Shown here: piece after piece, positions 12,114 through 23,399 of the stretch
Layout of the letters: every line of letters starts with the position of its first letter
Numbering within the stretch: the first letter of the stretch is position 1
Source of the DNA: Spirometra erinaceieuropaei
Lineage: Eukaryota > Platyhelminthes > Cestoda > Diphyllobothriidea > Diphyllobothriidae
DNA length: 64,000 bases
Assembly: GCA_902702965.1 (NCBI GenBank)
Contig: CACRXP010000167.1
Span: 1,024,263-1,088,262 of the forward strand
Direction: 5' to 3'
The notes under the pieces: generated by a model
The model's database searches: none
Seen by the model: only the letters and a program-made list of their open reading frames with translations
What the model was told of the DNA's origin: nothing
Made by a program: the position numbers and the translations under genes

Positions 12114-13104
12114 CAGTAGATGCGCTAACTCATGAAATGTCAACCAAAATTTCGAAATGCGTTCTCGTTTCGAAAAGATAAATAAGGTAGTGTTGTAAAA
12201 CTAATCAAGATGCAGCATAAATCTATAATGATTTAGTTACCTCAGGGTGTAGGGTTTTGAAAGAACGTAGTTTTGCCTGCATGTAAGATCTATACTGTGC
12301 AAAAATGACTACGTAAGTAGTATGCAATTTTCTCATTGATTTTCGATGCAGTTGAAAATTCAATAATTTTTCATGGAAAACATGCATAAAATATTCATTC
12401 TTTTACTTATTCGGTAGAAAATTACGTGTTCTTCCAATTTCATACTCAAAAGAAGAGTATAATTCGGTTTTAAAAAGTTTCTAATTGTTAGATTTTTTAA
12501 TACCGTTAAATGGCCGTTCATGAAACCTCATGTATCTGCATTTACGAATGTGGCTTGTAAAGTTAACAATATTGCTCAAATCCACTGCTTAATTTTATGA
12601 ACCGCATATAATTTCCTCTTAACACCATAGAGAAATGCATGGTTTTCCATAGACGGAAAATATACAGCTTGTAGTTTTGAAACCCTGAACGCAAGTGTAA
12701 CAGCAGATCGGGTCCAGAATTATTCGGGAATTAGAAAAGTTTTTTAAAACCGAATTATACTCTTTTTTGAGTATGAACTTGGAAGAAGATGTGATTTTCT
12801 ACCGAATAAGTAAAAGAATGAATATTTTATGCATGTTTTCTATGAAATATAATTGAATTTTCAAGGGCATCGAAAATCAATGAGAAAATTGCATACTACT
12901 TACGTAGTCATTTTTTTGCGGAGTATGGATTTTGCATGCAGCCGAACGTAAGTTCTTTCGAAAGCTGACACCCTGAGGTAACTGAATCATTAGAGATTTA
13001 TGCTGCATCATGATTAGTTTTACAACACTACTTAATTTATCTTTTCGAACCGAGAACGCATTTCGAAATTTTGGTTGATATTTCATGAGTTAGCACATCT
13101 ACTG
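12114..13104. mobile_element. Intact foldback/MITE element, family A (991 bp)
   Basis: A complete element with long terminal inverted repeats: left arm about 12114-12486 (373 bp), right arm about 12729-13104 (376 bp), loop of about 242 bp. The ends read CAGTAGATG...CATCTACTG and are flanked by TA on both sides (12112-12113 and 13105-13106). CAGT-type ends and TA flanks are hallmarks of Tc1/mariner elements, so this is probably a non-autonomous derivative moved by a mariner-type transposase encoded elsewhere (inference). Neither arm nor loop codes for a protein. The arms are still clearly complementary, so a transcript would fold into a hairpin of about 370 bp. Family B has the same layout and a homologous loop. 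Confidence 0.8.
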
Positions 13105-13373
13105 TAAGTGCGCAGTTTGCTAAGTCATTTACTTATGTATGCCTGTAGTTCCAGCAAGCTACTATTATGTCAACGAATGTAGACTTATTCTATTACTTAA
13201 AAACATTAAAACTATTGGGGTACTATGGTTCATACCGGAGTATGTTTGACAGAGCGCATCTGCCAGTCCCACTCAAACTACTGCCTATTTTAACAAAAAA
13301 AGTGATACAAGACAAGTGCCTATTTCAGTGAATTTGTTGAAAAAGCGAAGACGACCGGAAGGAGTTTACACAT

Positions 13374-14570
13374 TGTACGTGACCTTTCTCCAGAAACCTG
13401 ATGAGGGAAACTGACGTGAGGGATTTGGGACGTGTCAAAAGGTTGAGCATTTTGCTTGTTCGTCCAACTTCTCCAAGGAGATGTGCTTTTCTTGTGCAAA
13501 AGGTGTGTGCGCGTAATTTTATCAAATAAAATGTCCATAAATTTAAGCGACAATGGACGTTGACACACATATAACGGCAATTTCTCTTGTGGTTTCTGTT
13601 TTAGACGTCGGCTGCGCATCTAAGCGTGTTTTTCTTTGATAGGAGAGGCAGTCGCTCACAGTTGTTTTACTAAACTACGCTTGGCACATTTAAAACTTAA
13701 TTCTTCGCCCGGTGCAAACTGTAGGAATCTGTTTGCCAACACGCATGCTATTTTTAGAAATCCAAGAGTGGTATCAGACTTTTGGAAGCCAGATTAGCAG
13801 TTCTGTGCGATTTGGTGCCCTAGAGTGCAGTACTGACGCAGACAGGAAATCCTTCGTTTATATGGGCCGGAATTGTCCCGGCGTTTGGGAAATTTTTTTG
13901 GTTGTCACAGAAGTGACTACCATGAAATAGCCATTTCGAGATTTGAACATATAAAACATTACTTTTCGTGAGGTCTAGCTTCCGCACAAACGTCATTTAA
14001 AAACGGAACGAGCAAAACATTGGCCGCTTTAAAAAAATTTAAGTATTTATACGGTCTCTGCACAGTGCATTCATAATTGCAGAACGGAGTCTAAAAGTGA
14101 GCAAAGACCTCAAAGGTGAACTCAACATAAAGAGTAAAACGTGGTCTTACATTTGAGATAGAAAAATATCATATGTTCCTGGCAACGGGAAAGAAACGCC
14201 TAGAAACGTCAGACTCTTTCTTGGCTTCACTGTGTAAAACAGAAAGTATGCAGACATCTATGAACAGAATGCCCTATTAAAGCTCTTCCAAAGATGATGA
14301 CCTATCAGAAAATCTTTTCTTAGTCATTAAGAGCCCTATTTCTTGTTGATTTTTGCTGCAAATGGCCATTTTATTAAAAGATGAAGTTTCCTGTTTGAGT
14401 GAGTTTTCACATGTGACCCAAACGACCAACTTAAAAAGAACGCCTAAGCACTCATTGTTTTGATAAGCGTCTTAAAGAGGTCTCTTATTTTGAATGTTTT
14501 ACAGACGTATAATGCAGAATCAGCCTTTTAGGGCAGTCGAATGAAAACACTAAAAATCATGAGGTATTTG
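13374..14570. repeat. D-family dispersed repeat, copy 1 (about 1.2 kb)
   Basis: Starting at GTACGTGACCTTTCTC, this stretch aligns over about 1.2 kb with 27192-28369. Shared blocks include TTTTGCTTGTTCGTCCAAC, CTGTTTGCCAACAC, GTTGTCACAGAAGTGACTAC, GGTCTCTGCACAGTGCAT and GCAGACATCTAT. Both copies contain an open stretch ending in the same stop (13930 here), but its codon differences are mostly non-synonymous, so it does not look like a conserved protein. Both copies lie just downstream of a foldback element. The element class is unknown. Confidence 0.6.
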
Positions 14571-16879
14571 GCAATATTTCAAGGCAGATCTGGAACTCTG
14601 TGTAACCTAGAACGAAGAAAAGGTGCGAACTAACTCCAGAGAAAAAAGCTCTCGTTATATACACACAAAATGACGTGTTAACGATTGCACCTGTCATTTC
14701 CATTTAAATATATTTGTCATTGCCTTTCGTGGGAACATATGTCCTTGTGAGCACTTTTGTTCCTATGTCGAGCCTATCAGCGAAATCAACCGAAACCCTG
14801 TTTGTCTTGCTGAACCGCCTCTCAGTCTTTTCAAAAGCGTTGGAAATGGCCCGAATCCCCGGGGAACCATTTTAGAATTTAAAATCGGAATGTAGGCAGT
14901 TAGAAAACCGCAATACCTAAAAGTGCCCTCATCCACAATGTGTATTTAAATGCAGTCTTTATAAACAGATTTATTCCAGAGGTTAATCGATGCGTGCTAT
15001 AATGAATGTCCAGTGTCTTGCACGGACAGATTTCCGGAACGTCGACAGCTAAAGTTTACATCATTATTATTATTTAAACTGCTTTCGGGGTTTTCCGATT
15101 TTCCAAAAACGTGGCATTTCTAAACAGCGCAACCTTATCTTTAACATCTCCGTTATTTTTTAATTCTCTTAAAAATTTCATTTATTAACATAGACATTGA
15201 GTCCACGCATTGGTGTCGCTTCGCAAGTGATAAGCACTCATACACGATTTCTGACACCTTCCATGAGTAAGCGCCTATTGTATGTCTCGGTATGACATGG
15301 GAATAAGGACGACCTTCCCCCGTAATGCAGATGGACTTGCGCTTAGTTTGTAGGAAGGACAACTATTCTCGTGTCCAACCTATGCCTCATTTCACAGGCA
15401 AAGCTGTCGTCTAAGGTCTGCACCGAAGATAGCTTTAGACCTCCTTCTAAGCTTAAACCGACGCCGAATAAAGAAAAGAAGTACGAGGTTAAAGAGAAAC
15501 TTAGGGCTGATTGGTGGAACCCAGAGGCACCCGTGTTTCGAATAGGTGAAGACGTGGTTTGGGGAGTATTTCTGAAATATAATGATCTATGCTTGTTTCC
15601 AAGTATGCACGATTCTGCGAAATATACCCAAACCACATAAATCGTAAGTAAACCAAATACGTTTAGTCATCTAACAGGGTTAAAAATGCAAACAAGTAAT
15701 TTAAGGCTAATCTGTAGCGAAAGATAAATGGCTCCCATTGATTTTTAAACTGTTTTTTCGTATCTTACGTCTGGACAAAGTAGTCCAGGCAAGTTTACAG
15801 TCACAAGTCTTCACGAAATGGGGATAAGTCGAAAATATATCCAACAGGAAGGACAAAAGGAAACAGCCGGCATTGTAGCAGGAGTAAGTAACGATAGGAC
15901 TTTCGAAACATAGGTAATTTAGCTAGTTACATGGAGGAGGGGGTGCATTTTTTGGGTGGACGCTTTCACATTCTGGTCATTTTGGTGCCTATATTCGTAG
16001 ACTTGGATAAGTTTGACGATTTCGCGAGTAGCATGCTTCTTTGCTACTGGACAATTAGGTTATATACAGAAATACATTCTTGGTAGAAATGCTTGACTTT
16101 CATAAAATTTGGAAAATCTTCCAGAAACTACAGCTTACACGTTCAAAAAGGTGTGTTCGATATTCTTGGAACTTCCCAAAATGCGTGATTATTTTAATGC
16201 GACATGTTCGTTTGAAAGTTGTTAGCGACGATATCCGCTCTGTGCTCCTCAGCGTGAGAGCAGCAACGGGGTGACTTGCGTGTACACTAGTTTACAATGC
16301 TAGAGGACTTGCACAATATTTACCACTATCTCTTCTCCCTAACCCACATGGGTCCGGTAGCAAGAATGAATAAGGAAGACAGGAGGCGGGATAAGGGGAA
16401 GTGGCTTATAAAGCTTAGAAACTATACTATGTGTGTCACTCACGACTTGATCCGCGCAGAGTGGAACAGGTGTTCAAAGGAACAAGGGGCGGCTCGAAAA
16501 CACCAATTAGTTAGAAGTAATGTTTTATTGATGAGAAGGAACCTTGTTTTAAAGAAAAATCAAAGGACTACTCGGGAAATTCCTGTCACCTAAGTCAAGT
16601 GGATTCTTAGAAGTACACAGTGCTTGTTCATGTAAAAACTACATAAACGTTATTAGTATATTAATTTACAAAAAGTTATTTTTGACTTTAAAAAACCTCC
16701 AATAACTAGCGCTTTCCGAAAACCGTGTATTGCAAGACTTTGACGCGCAACATGTACGCATATGTGGTTTTTGAACTGTTTGTTATTAACTTAAAAAGAA
16801 AAACGAATTTTGCCTGATTTTGCTGAAGAAATGTCGGCTAGATCACAGTTAGTAACCAAGAATGGGGAATCGGACGGCG
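14571..16879. other. No recognisable gene
   Basis: Open frames of 89-98 codons occur at about 15343-15640 (both strands) and 16297-16593 (plus). None shows a domain I know or a convincing splice context. A lone GGAGGAGGGGG stretch near 15933 is the only low-complexity feature. Confidence 0.4.
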
Positions 16880-17165
16880 ACCTTAACCCTAATCCTAACC
16901 ATAACCCTAACCCTAACCTCAAACTTAAACGTTAATCGTTAAGCTTAGCGGCAACCCTAACCCTAACCGAAATTGTAAACGTAACCGTACCCCTTAAACA
17001 TAGCTGGAACTGAAAAACCTAACCGTAATACTGGAACTTAATCGTACGCTAAAACCCTAACCGTAACCCGAAAACCTTGGCCTAAAGGCACAACCCTAAC
17101 CCAAAAATCGGAAACCCTTAACCGGTAGTCTAATTCTAACCTCAAGCGTTAAAACGGAAGCCAAA
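16880..17165 (+). repeat. Degenerate interstitial telomeric repeat, (CCCTAA)n
   Basis: About 290 bp dense in CCCTAA and one- or two-base variants (CTTAACC, CCGTAACC, CCTAATCC), including perfect dimers such as AACCCTAACCCTAAC. It is the complement of TTAGGG, the usual animal telomere repeat, including in flatworms. Many point changes show it is old and not an active chromosome end. It may mark a repaired break, an ancient fusion or telomerase-mediated insertion. Confidence 0.8.
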
Positions 17166-18759
17166 TGTGTCAGGTATGATTATGGACCCCCACAAAGTAG
17201 CCCCAGTAAACAAACTCCAAGCCACTTGTAATACGAGACCTGGCTACCAACTGCGATCTGGTCGAAATGTCATAGGAATAACCGTTTCAATAAGGTTACA
17301 AGTTGACAGGCCGAACAGTGACTACTAAATTTGAATAGAACAAACAAGCGTAATGGTAAACGTGCCACTTTTTATATTAAGAGATCTTTTCTTTCGCCAA
17401 ATTTACTTGCATTGTTTTGATACTGGGATACTTAAGACTTCAAATCGTCCTTGAAATACCGGTGAATATTTGATGATTTTTAGTGTTTTCGACCAATAAC
17501 CATTTGGTCTTTCAAGAATAACATGTTCGACTGCGACCACCTTCTTAAGGTTTTCCTTAGAAAAAATCAATTTTAAGTGCGGGAAGCACTGCTTGGTACA
17601 AGTCTCCGAAGTTAGTTATTTTCCTTTTAATGAAAACCACGCTCGGACGCCCAACTCAGGTATAGGGCAGTCGTTAACGAAGGAAATCGTCTAAACACAG
17701 TTACAGTAAATGTTCGTTCAAATGTATAAACACTTTGTGTGATAACATTACTTACACACATACTCTGCAATAAAAATAACATTCCCCGAAAGAGCCTGGA
17801 TGAACCAGCAAATAAAGCAACATTTTAGATGTCAAAATATTATCATATCATTTCCGATCATCGCGTTTCATGAGTTATGTGACGTAGTGTATGTATGGAT
17901 CAGACAATTAACACAGCGGAAGGAATATGAGATCAGCAACTTTCCAAAATAAAACCCCCATGCGTCAGCTGGCACCAGCTCTTGAAAGGAGACGCCGTAT
18001 GGTCGTACCTAGAACAAGATCTGTGTTCTAGTTTACCAGACAGGCTATTCCGGAGAAGGCCATGTTATCCTGTCCAGTGGGGGGAAGACATGGGCAGCAA
18101 GTAAGCCAAATTTTTTTCTGTTCATTCGCTCGTCTAGACCCAGTCTGACGCCTCGAATCTGGCGGGGTGGAAGGCGGGAAGGGGGGGGGGGAGTTATCCG
18201 TGCTGTAAGTTTACGCGTCAGCCTCCGTTGCCCCCTGGGTAATCCTGACTATGGGTAAACACAATGGCGAACCACCACAAACAACAAAAACAGACTTGGG
18301 CAAGATTTAAAAAATTCCTTCGTGTCGTCCTAATTTAACCACAGTGGCAGATTTCGGGAGGTTCGTTGGTGAGCGTACGCTTGTTTTCGATAAATCCTCG
18401 TCGAGCTGGTACATTTATAGGAGAACGGGATTCATGAAAAGCATGTCGGTGACGATAGGAGTTCGTCTTAAGAAACAGGCTGGGTATGGGAATATGGAAG
18501 GGGGTAGTATGAATCATATCGGGGGCGGGGGGGAGCGGAAGGACGCGGAGAATCGACTTTTGACCACGGCAAATACGGAGTCTGAACCAGGCTTCTCTGC
18601 GCTCACAAAACCGGCTTTCGTTACCTGATAACGGCCGTTTATGCTGTTCTAGCAGACGCTGACCTAGTGGCTTAGGGCAGCTCGAGTGAACCAAATAAAC
18701 CATCTGAAAAGCTTCGCTGGGATCTACAGGGTACCCGGAATCTACAATATGTAGGAGAA
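17166..18759. other. No gene; one isolated foldback-type terminus and G-rich runs
   Basis: At about 17860-17890 the sequence TTTCATGAGTTATGTGACGT resembles the right end of the A family (TTTCATGAGTTAGCACATCT), but no partner arm was found. A G11 tract with nearby G3-G4 runs lies at about 18162-18191, and another G-rich stretch at about 18520-18537. A 122-codon minus-strand open frame at 18335-18703 has no recognisable motif. Confidence 0.4.
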
Positions 18760-19800
18760 TGGCGCTGTTTATGAGTTAGGCTTAGCCTTCTCCGAGCCAT
18801 GCCGGCAAGTGTTCTCGTATTCTTTTAGAATGGCGCCGGCTCGTGCACCAAAATTACCTGCTCCACAGGGCCAAGTGCAGGAATAGATGCACATTGAGAT
18901 AGCCTGAGACGGAAACCACTCTTTACTTTCTCCGCATAGAGTAGGGTTAGTAAAGAATAACACTCGAACCCTTTTTCCTGGGGACGTTCTTCAGACCGCT
19001 TGATCAAGGCGCTTTTTAAGAGTTCACTTGCAGTGTCTTCTGAAAAAGTGGTTTAAAGGAACAAATTTTTCTTTTTACCAGTCAGTCTGATGAGTTTTGT
19101 GGTCGCCCTGCAATATCCTTTTCAATAAACCTGCCAGGATACCCGTTTTCGTGGAACAAGTCTGGGATCTTTTTAAGCTCTTCCTCGATTCTGTCTACCA
19201 AACAAATATTTCTAACCCTTTACGTCAAATACCAGACTGCATTTAGTTTTTGTCGGAGCTGCACGAAACTGCTGAAGTTCGTGTATTTTCCAGACCAGGT
19301 TTGCTTCCCGTGAGCGTTCCTTCGGAGGCTACCTCACGTCTCCTGTTAAGAAGGACATCAGGAAAAGGAGGTAAACCAGCCGTTTCCATCAGCGGCTTGG
19401 GTTTGATTGACAGATGTGCTTAATTTATAGCATTTAAGAGGACAGCTACGTCGGTTTCCGGGGGTGGAAATTGGAAAGATGCGATCAACGTAGTAAACGT
19501 AATGTTTAAAATTACTGATCTGATTGCTTCTTTGGAATTTCTTCATTCCGCTCATAAACATATCGGCTAAGAGAAATCCAAGAGGCAAGCCCACAGCGAC
19601 GCCATATGTTTGTCTTTAAACTTGCATTTCCTAAGATAACAACACATTCAATAAGCATCTTGCTGATAACTCCTTTGGAAATTTCATCGGAATTCTTGGT
19701 TTATGTTGATTAGTTGAGAGGAATTTATAGATGGAGGCAACTGTCTCGGTGACCGGAGCTGCAACCGTATCTCTAGGAGACGGCACAGTACCACTTCATT
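18760..19800 (-). pseudogene. Decayed Penelope-like element (RT and GIY-YIG remnants)
   Basis: Read on the minus strand, this region parallels the open PLE at 21325-22581 from end to end: VTETVASIY (cf. VAETINYLC), then GVAVGLPLGFLLADMFMS (cf. GVAMGSPFGPFIANVFMS), YVDR at 19481-19492 where the RT needs YVDD, IEEELKK...ENGYPGRFI, and CIYSCTWPCGAGNFG where the intact copy has CIYSFTCSCGAGYIG. There are several stops and frame changes, for example two stops just before GVAVG and one in the middle region. The last catalytic Asp of the RT is replaced and the YIG of the endonuclease is lost, so it cannot be functional. It sits head to head with the open copy 1.5 kb to the right. Confidence 0.8.
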
Positions 19801-21297
19801 CATCCAAGTAATCCGATTCATAATCCGGATGTAAATGGTTATAATCCTCCGACCCACAGTCTTGCCATCTGTCCTAATCTTTACAGTTTTAATAGTACGG
19901 AGCATTTTGCTGTATACAAGCACTCTTAATATGGAACTTTATTCTTTGACAAATCAACGGAGTTTCCATGGGAAGTGACAGTCCATTAGAATGCGGCGGA
20001 TTCGACTGCGTCACATTTTTATTCGCAGCGACCCCCGAACGGCTGCACTTAACATTCTTTTCACAAAACAAACTGGAAAGGAGATGGTAAATCGACAACA
20101 TCACTGTACGCTTAGCGTTTGGGTTGACGGATATTTTGTTGAACCTGCTTGTCTATAATGACAGCCACATTCTTGATGTTTCACTGAAACACGTGCTATC
20201 GGATGAAAAACTGAGGATGGGCTTTCATTAAAAAGCCTAGTAGTAGCATCTGCATAAGTCGCCATGGTCACAGAATTTGCCAAAGAATATTGTGTGCATG
20301 TAAAAATTCAGCATCCTCTTAAGAGCAGGATCAATCGGCACTTGGAGATTTTAAGGTTTTCGAAATCATTGCAAAATAATCGATTAAGATTACTTAGAAC
20401 CCTCAAGTCTCCTGTCCATCCTTATGCAGCCGGAGATGATTATCGGCATAAAGTCGGGTTCCGTTCTGGTAAAAAGGTTCCCGACTTAATAATAGGACGG
20501 GCGTTTGCATGCATGTAATCACTGGAACTTGCAATAGTGTTTACGCCAAAGCAATTTAACATAGGCCCATTTCCTTCAGAGGTTTTATGACATTTTTTCA
20601 GAGAACGTTTTAAACTAACCAAGAGTGCGGCCGAAATTCATAGATTTTTAAATGGATATTACTGTCAGGATCATTAGTCGTAGGGCAAACGCACACTAGT
20701 AAATTAATTGGTTCTTCATGCCAGGTATTACGCACTGTACTGGTGTCCGCCTGAACAACGTGGGGCTTGAATGATATTAGCACAAAGGTTTCCTTTAAAA
20801 GATATTTTGTTACATCTTCAAAGTGATTTTTTTAGTAAAAGCAAAAACAACATGAAGTTTGATTTGTTGTATTGAGGAAAAAGGATAAAGGTTTTTATAA
20901 GAGGTATGCAAAACGGCGGAAAATTTGCCTAACTGCTAACTACATACGCCTTTGGGTTTTGGCATTGAATACATGCGCCACACACCATTAAATGCACTGA
21001 ACGGAGCGCAAATGAAAAATGCTGTTTTACGGCCTGTCAGCAGGAAGTGCTAAGAGTGCTATATGAATTTGAAAAGTAGCAAGATGACATAATATGAGGT
21101 GAATAATCTATTTAGAATATGACATCACATAATTTACGGGTTTAAAAATTCTACTTAGCTCTGGGCTTGGGTATCAACTTACGTAACCTCTGTTTTTAGG
21201 AGAAAACATGAATTCATTATCGATTTTAAAAGCAACTGTTTGGATATGGAAACTGAAAAGTTTTAAGCACCCACGTGTCCACAAAATATCTAATTTC
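19801..21297. other. Spacer between two divergent PLE copies; no gene recognised
   Basis: I looked here for the N-terminal parts of both flanking PLEs, including the conserved YGLPKxHK-type block, and found none. Several open frames of 60-84 codons exist, but none has a recognisable domain. Both PLEs therefore appear to be 5'-truncated. Confidence 0.4.
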
Positions 21298-22904
21298 TAG
21301 CCAACAAACGAGCTTGCAAAAAATATGAACGTTGGCGGACGGAGGATGTTATCACTGGAGGTATCATCGCTGTTTACCAACGTACCCGTGGCAGAAACAA
21401 TAAACTATCTTTGTGATGTTATTCGTGATACGAACTACCCGATATACATGCCTGTGAAAACGCTAAAAGAACTACTGACGCTTTGCACACAAAATGTCCA
21501 ATTTCTGTGCAATGGTCAATTATACAGGCAGGTAGATGGTGTAGCAATGGGATCGCCGTTTGGACCGTTCATTGCAAATGTTTTTATGAGCAAAGTCGAG
21601 AAAACAAGCTTGCAAGAGACCATTAATGGCCTCGTCTTCAACGGTCGGTACGTGGACGATATCTTCTGCCTGGCGGATGGTACCACCGATAACGAGGAGC
21701 TTGTCCAAAAGTTCAACAGTGCGCACCCCTCTCTAAAGTTCACTGCAGAGACCGAGGCAGATAACGAACTTGCCTTTCTCGATGTCCTTCTGCACAGGCA
21801 AGAGGATGGGTCTATCCAGCGCAGTGTGTTCCGAAAGAAAACCTGGACGGGACAATACGTTAATTTCCACAGTTTTGTTCCCCTAAACATCAAACGGAAT
21901 TTAAACCAGGGATTGGCGGCTAGAGTGAGACGCATCTGCTCACCTGAAGCTATTGAAGAAGAACTTCAACAGCTGCGGAACACACTTCGGGAGAAAGGAT
22001 ACCCAGATAGATTTATCCTCCGAAATATTGGGGAACGCGTTGAAAAGCCCACTGTTGCGACTGCGGAAAAGAAAGATGTATTCATAAGATTGCCTTTTAG
22101 AGGAGACGCAGAGAGCGAACTAGTCCGACGGCGCTTAACTACAGCTATCACGAGGGCAGTCCCTGCGGCGAATTTACGCGTATGCTTCACAAACTCTCCC
22201 CTCCTACGTTTGGGAGGTAAAGACAGACTACCGTTGGAGGCCACATCAATGTGCATTTATTCATTCACTTGCTCCTGTGGAGCAGGATACATCGGCCGCA
22301 CAACGAGACGCCTGGTAAAGAGGGTACGTGAACATATGCCCGCCTGGCTAGACAGAGGTGAGACCCGGTCGATTTCGAGTTCTATTCTCGCGCATTTAAT
22401 CGATACGAACCACCGAGTCGATGCCAAGAAAGCATTTCAGGTTGTCTACCGGACACCAACATGCTTCTCCAAAGGCCTACGCCAACGGATACTAGCAACG
22501 GCCGAGGCAGTTGCTATACAGTTAGTGAATCCGGTGTTATGCTGTCAGAAAACTCTAACACAAGCGCCTTCGCTGCCGTAGCCAACGCCAACCCCAAGTG
22601 ATGAAGCCATGCCGCCTCAAATCCCTAATCACGATGATGGGTACTCCGTGTACTCCACCCAAGAACATTAATCAAAGACTCATTTACCCCCCTCCCCTAG
22701 CTCTGACGACTAACACCCGCCGACCTTCTCATGCGGGCGGCGTGGGGATGATGAGTGTTAGGGACTTAATAGCCCTTGAGGCATCTATAAACACTGTTGA
22801 TTTTGTACATTTTCTTTCATTCATGTAATTGTACTGGCCTGAAGAAGAATTACCGAAAACGTGCGTTCGCAAACTTGACTTTTCAATTGTAACATGGGAA
22901 TATT
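21298..22904 (+). mobile_element. Penelope-like retroelement, 5'-truncated, with 3' tail
   Basis: It spans the RT/GIY-YIG frame (21325-22581) plus a 3' untranslated tail ending near 22904. The tail includes CCTGAAGAAGAATTACCGAAAAC (quoted as CCTGAAGAAG then CCGAAAACG), the sort of 3' signature seen in PLEs, and it aligns with the tail of the second copy up to 47230. The frame is open upstream only to 21301. The N-terminal part of a PLE protein is missing, consistent with 5' truncation during insertion. The bases before 21301 (AATTTCTAG) could also be read as a splice acceptor, which is possible because some PLEs keep introns. Confidence 0.8.
21325..22581 (+). CDS. PLE reverse transcriptase / GIY-YIG endonuclease (partial, 418 aa)
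   Basis: Polyprotein of a Penelope-like element, which copies its RNA into DNA at a nick made by its own endonuclease. RT motifs in order: LEVSSLFTNVP (residues 11-21, motif A), DGVAMGSPFGPFIANVFM (71-88, motif B), YVDD (109-112, catalytic), AFLDVLL (150-156). The C-terminal GIY-YIG nuclease begins at CIYSFTCSCGAGYIGRT (310-326) with two Cys in the insert typical of PLEs; REH (335-337) and a Glu near 394 fit the rest of the fold. Typical PLE proteins are roughly twice this length, and the N-terminal RT part is absent. Motif A has Glu12 where catalytic Asp is expected, so polymerase activity is doubtful. The first ATG is used; the frame is open back to 21301. No stop or frameshift interrupts it, suggesting a fairly recent insertion. 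Confidence 0.88.
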   Translation: MNVGGRRMLSLEVSSLFTNVPVAETINYLCDVIRDTNYPIYMPVKTLKELLTLCTQNVQFLCNGQLYRQVDGVAMGSPFGPFIANVFMSKVEKTSLQETINGLVFNGRYVDDIFCLADGTTDNEELVQKFNSAHPSLKFTAETEADNELAFLDVLLHRQEDGSIQRSVFRKKTWTGQYVNFHSFVPLNIKRNLNQGLAARVRRICSPEAIEEELQQLRNTLREKGYPDRFILRNIGERVEKPTVATAEKKDVFIRLPFRGDAESELVRRRLTTAITRAVPAANLRVCFTNSPLLRLGGKDRLPLEATSMCIYSFTCSCGAGYIGRTTRRLVKRVREHMPAWLDRGETRSISSSILAHLIDTNHRVDAKKAFQVVYRTPTCFSKGLRQRILATAEAVAIQLVNPVLCCQKTLTQAPSLP

Positions 22905-23399
22905 TGCGGAATTGTTTTTTTATCAAATTTAGTGGATGCGATCACCTTCGAGATTGTCATGTGAGGCTTCGAAAGTACCTTCAAATGATTCTTCAAGCAA
23001 ATACTAGATGCTGTGAGTTTATGGGCGAGATCGGCTTATAACTACTCCGGCAAAGTGTGGACGAACGAGCCCCCAAGTGGAGAGCGATTGGAGACATAGC
23101 ACTAGATAATAATTTTCGCAGGTTGCACTCTTTTGAGCAATTTAGGACTAAACATAGTAGTACGCAACCTGTCGTCGAAGGACTTGACAGAGGCGTAAAT
23201 ACAGGTTTAAGGACATGGAACCTCAATAAACGCAGTTAATGTCCGGCCTGTTAACATGACTTCTGAAGTGAAATCGGTCCCAGTCAGACGGAAATGCAGA
23301 AAGAGACTACGAACCCTGTCCGACCCCAAGAGCTTTCTTTTCTAATTGCTCGTTGGCCACGCGAAGTGCTCTTCAAGACATCATAATTTTGCTCGGAAC
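22905..23399. other. Spacer or possible N-terminal part of the next PLE
   Basis: A 60-codon open frame at 23057-23239 and a short basic stretch near 23250-23340 sit just upstream of the recognisable start of the second PLE. They could be its decayed N-terminus, but I cannot align them with confidence. Confidence 0.3.
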
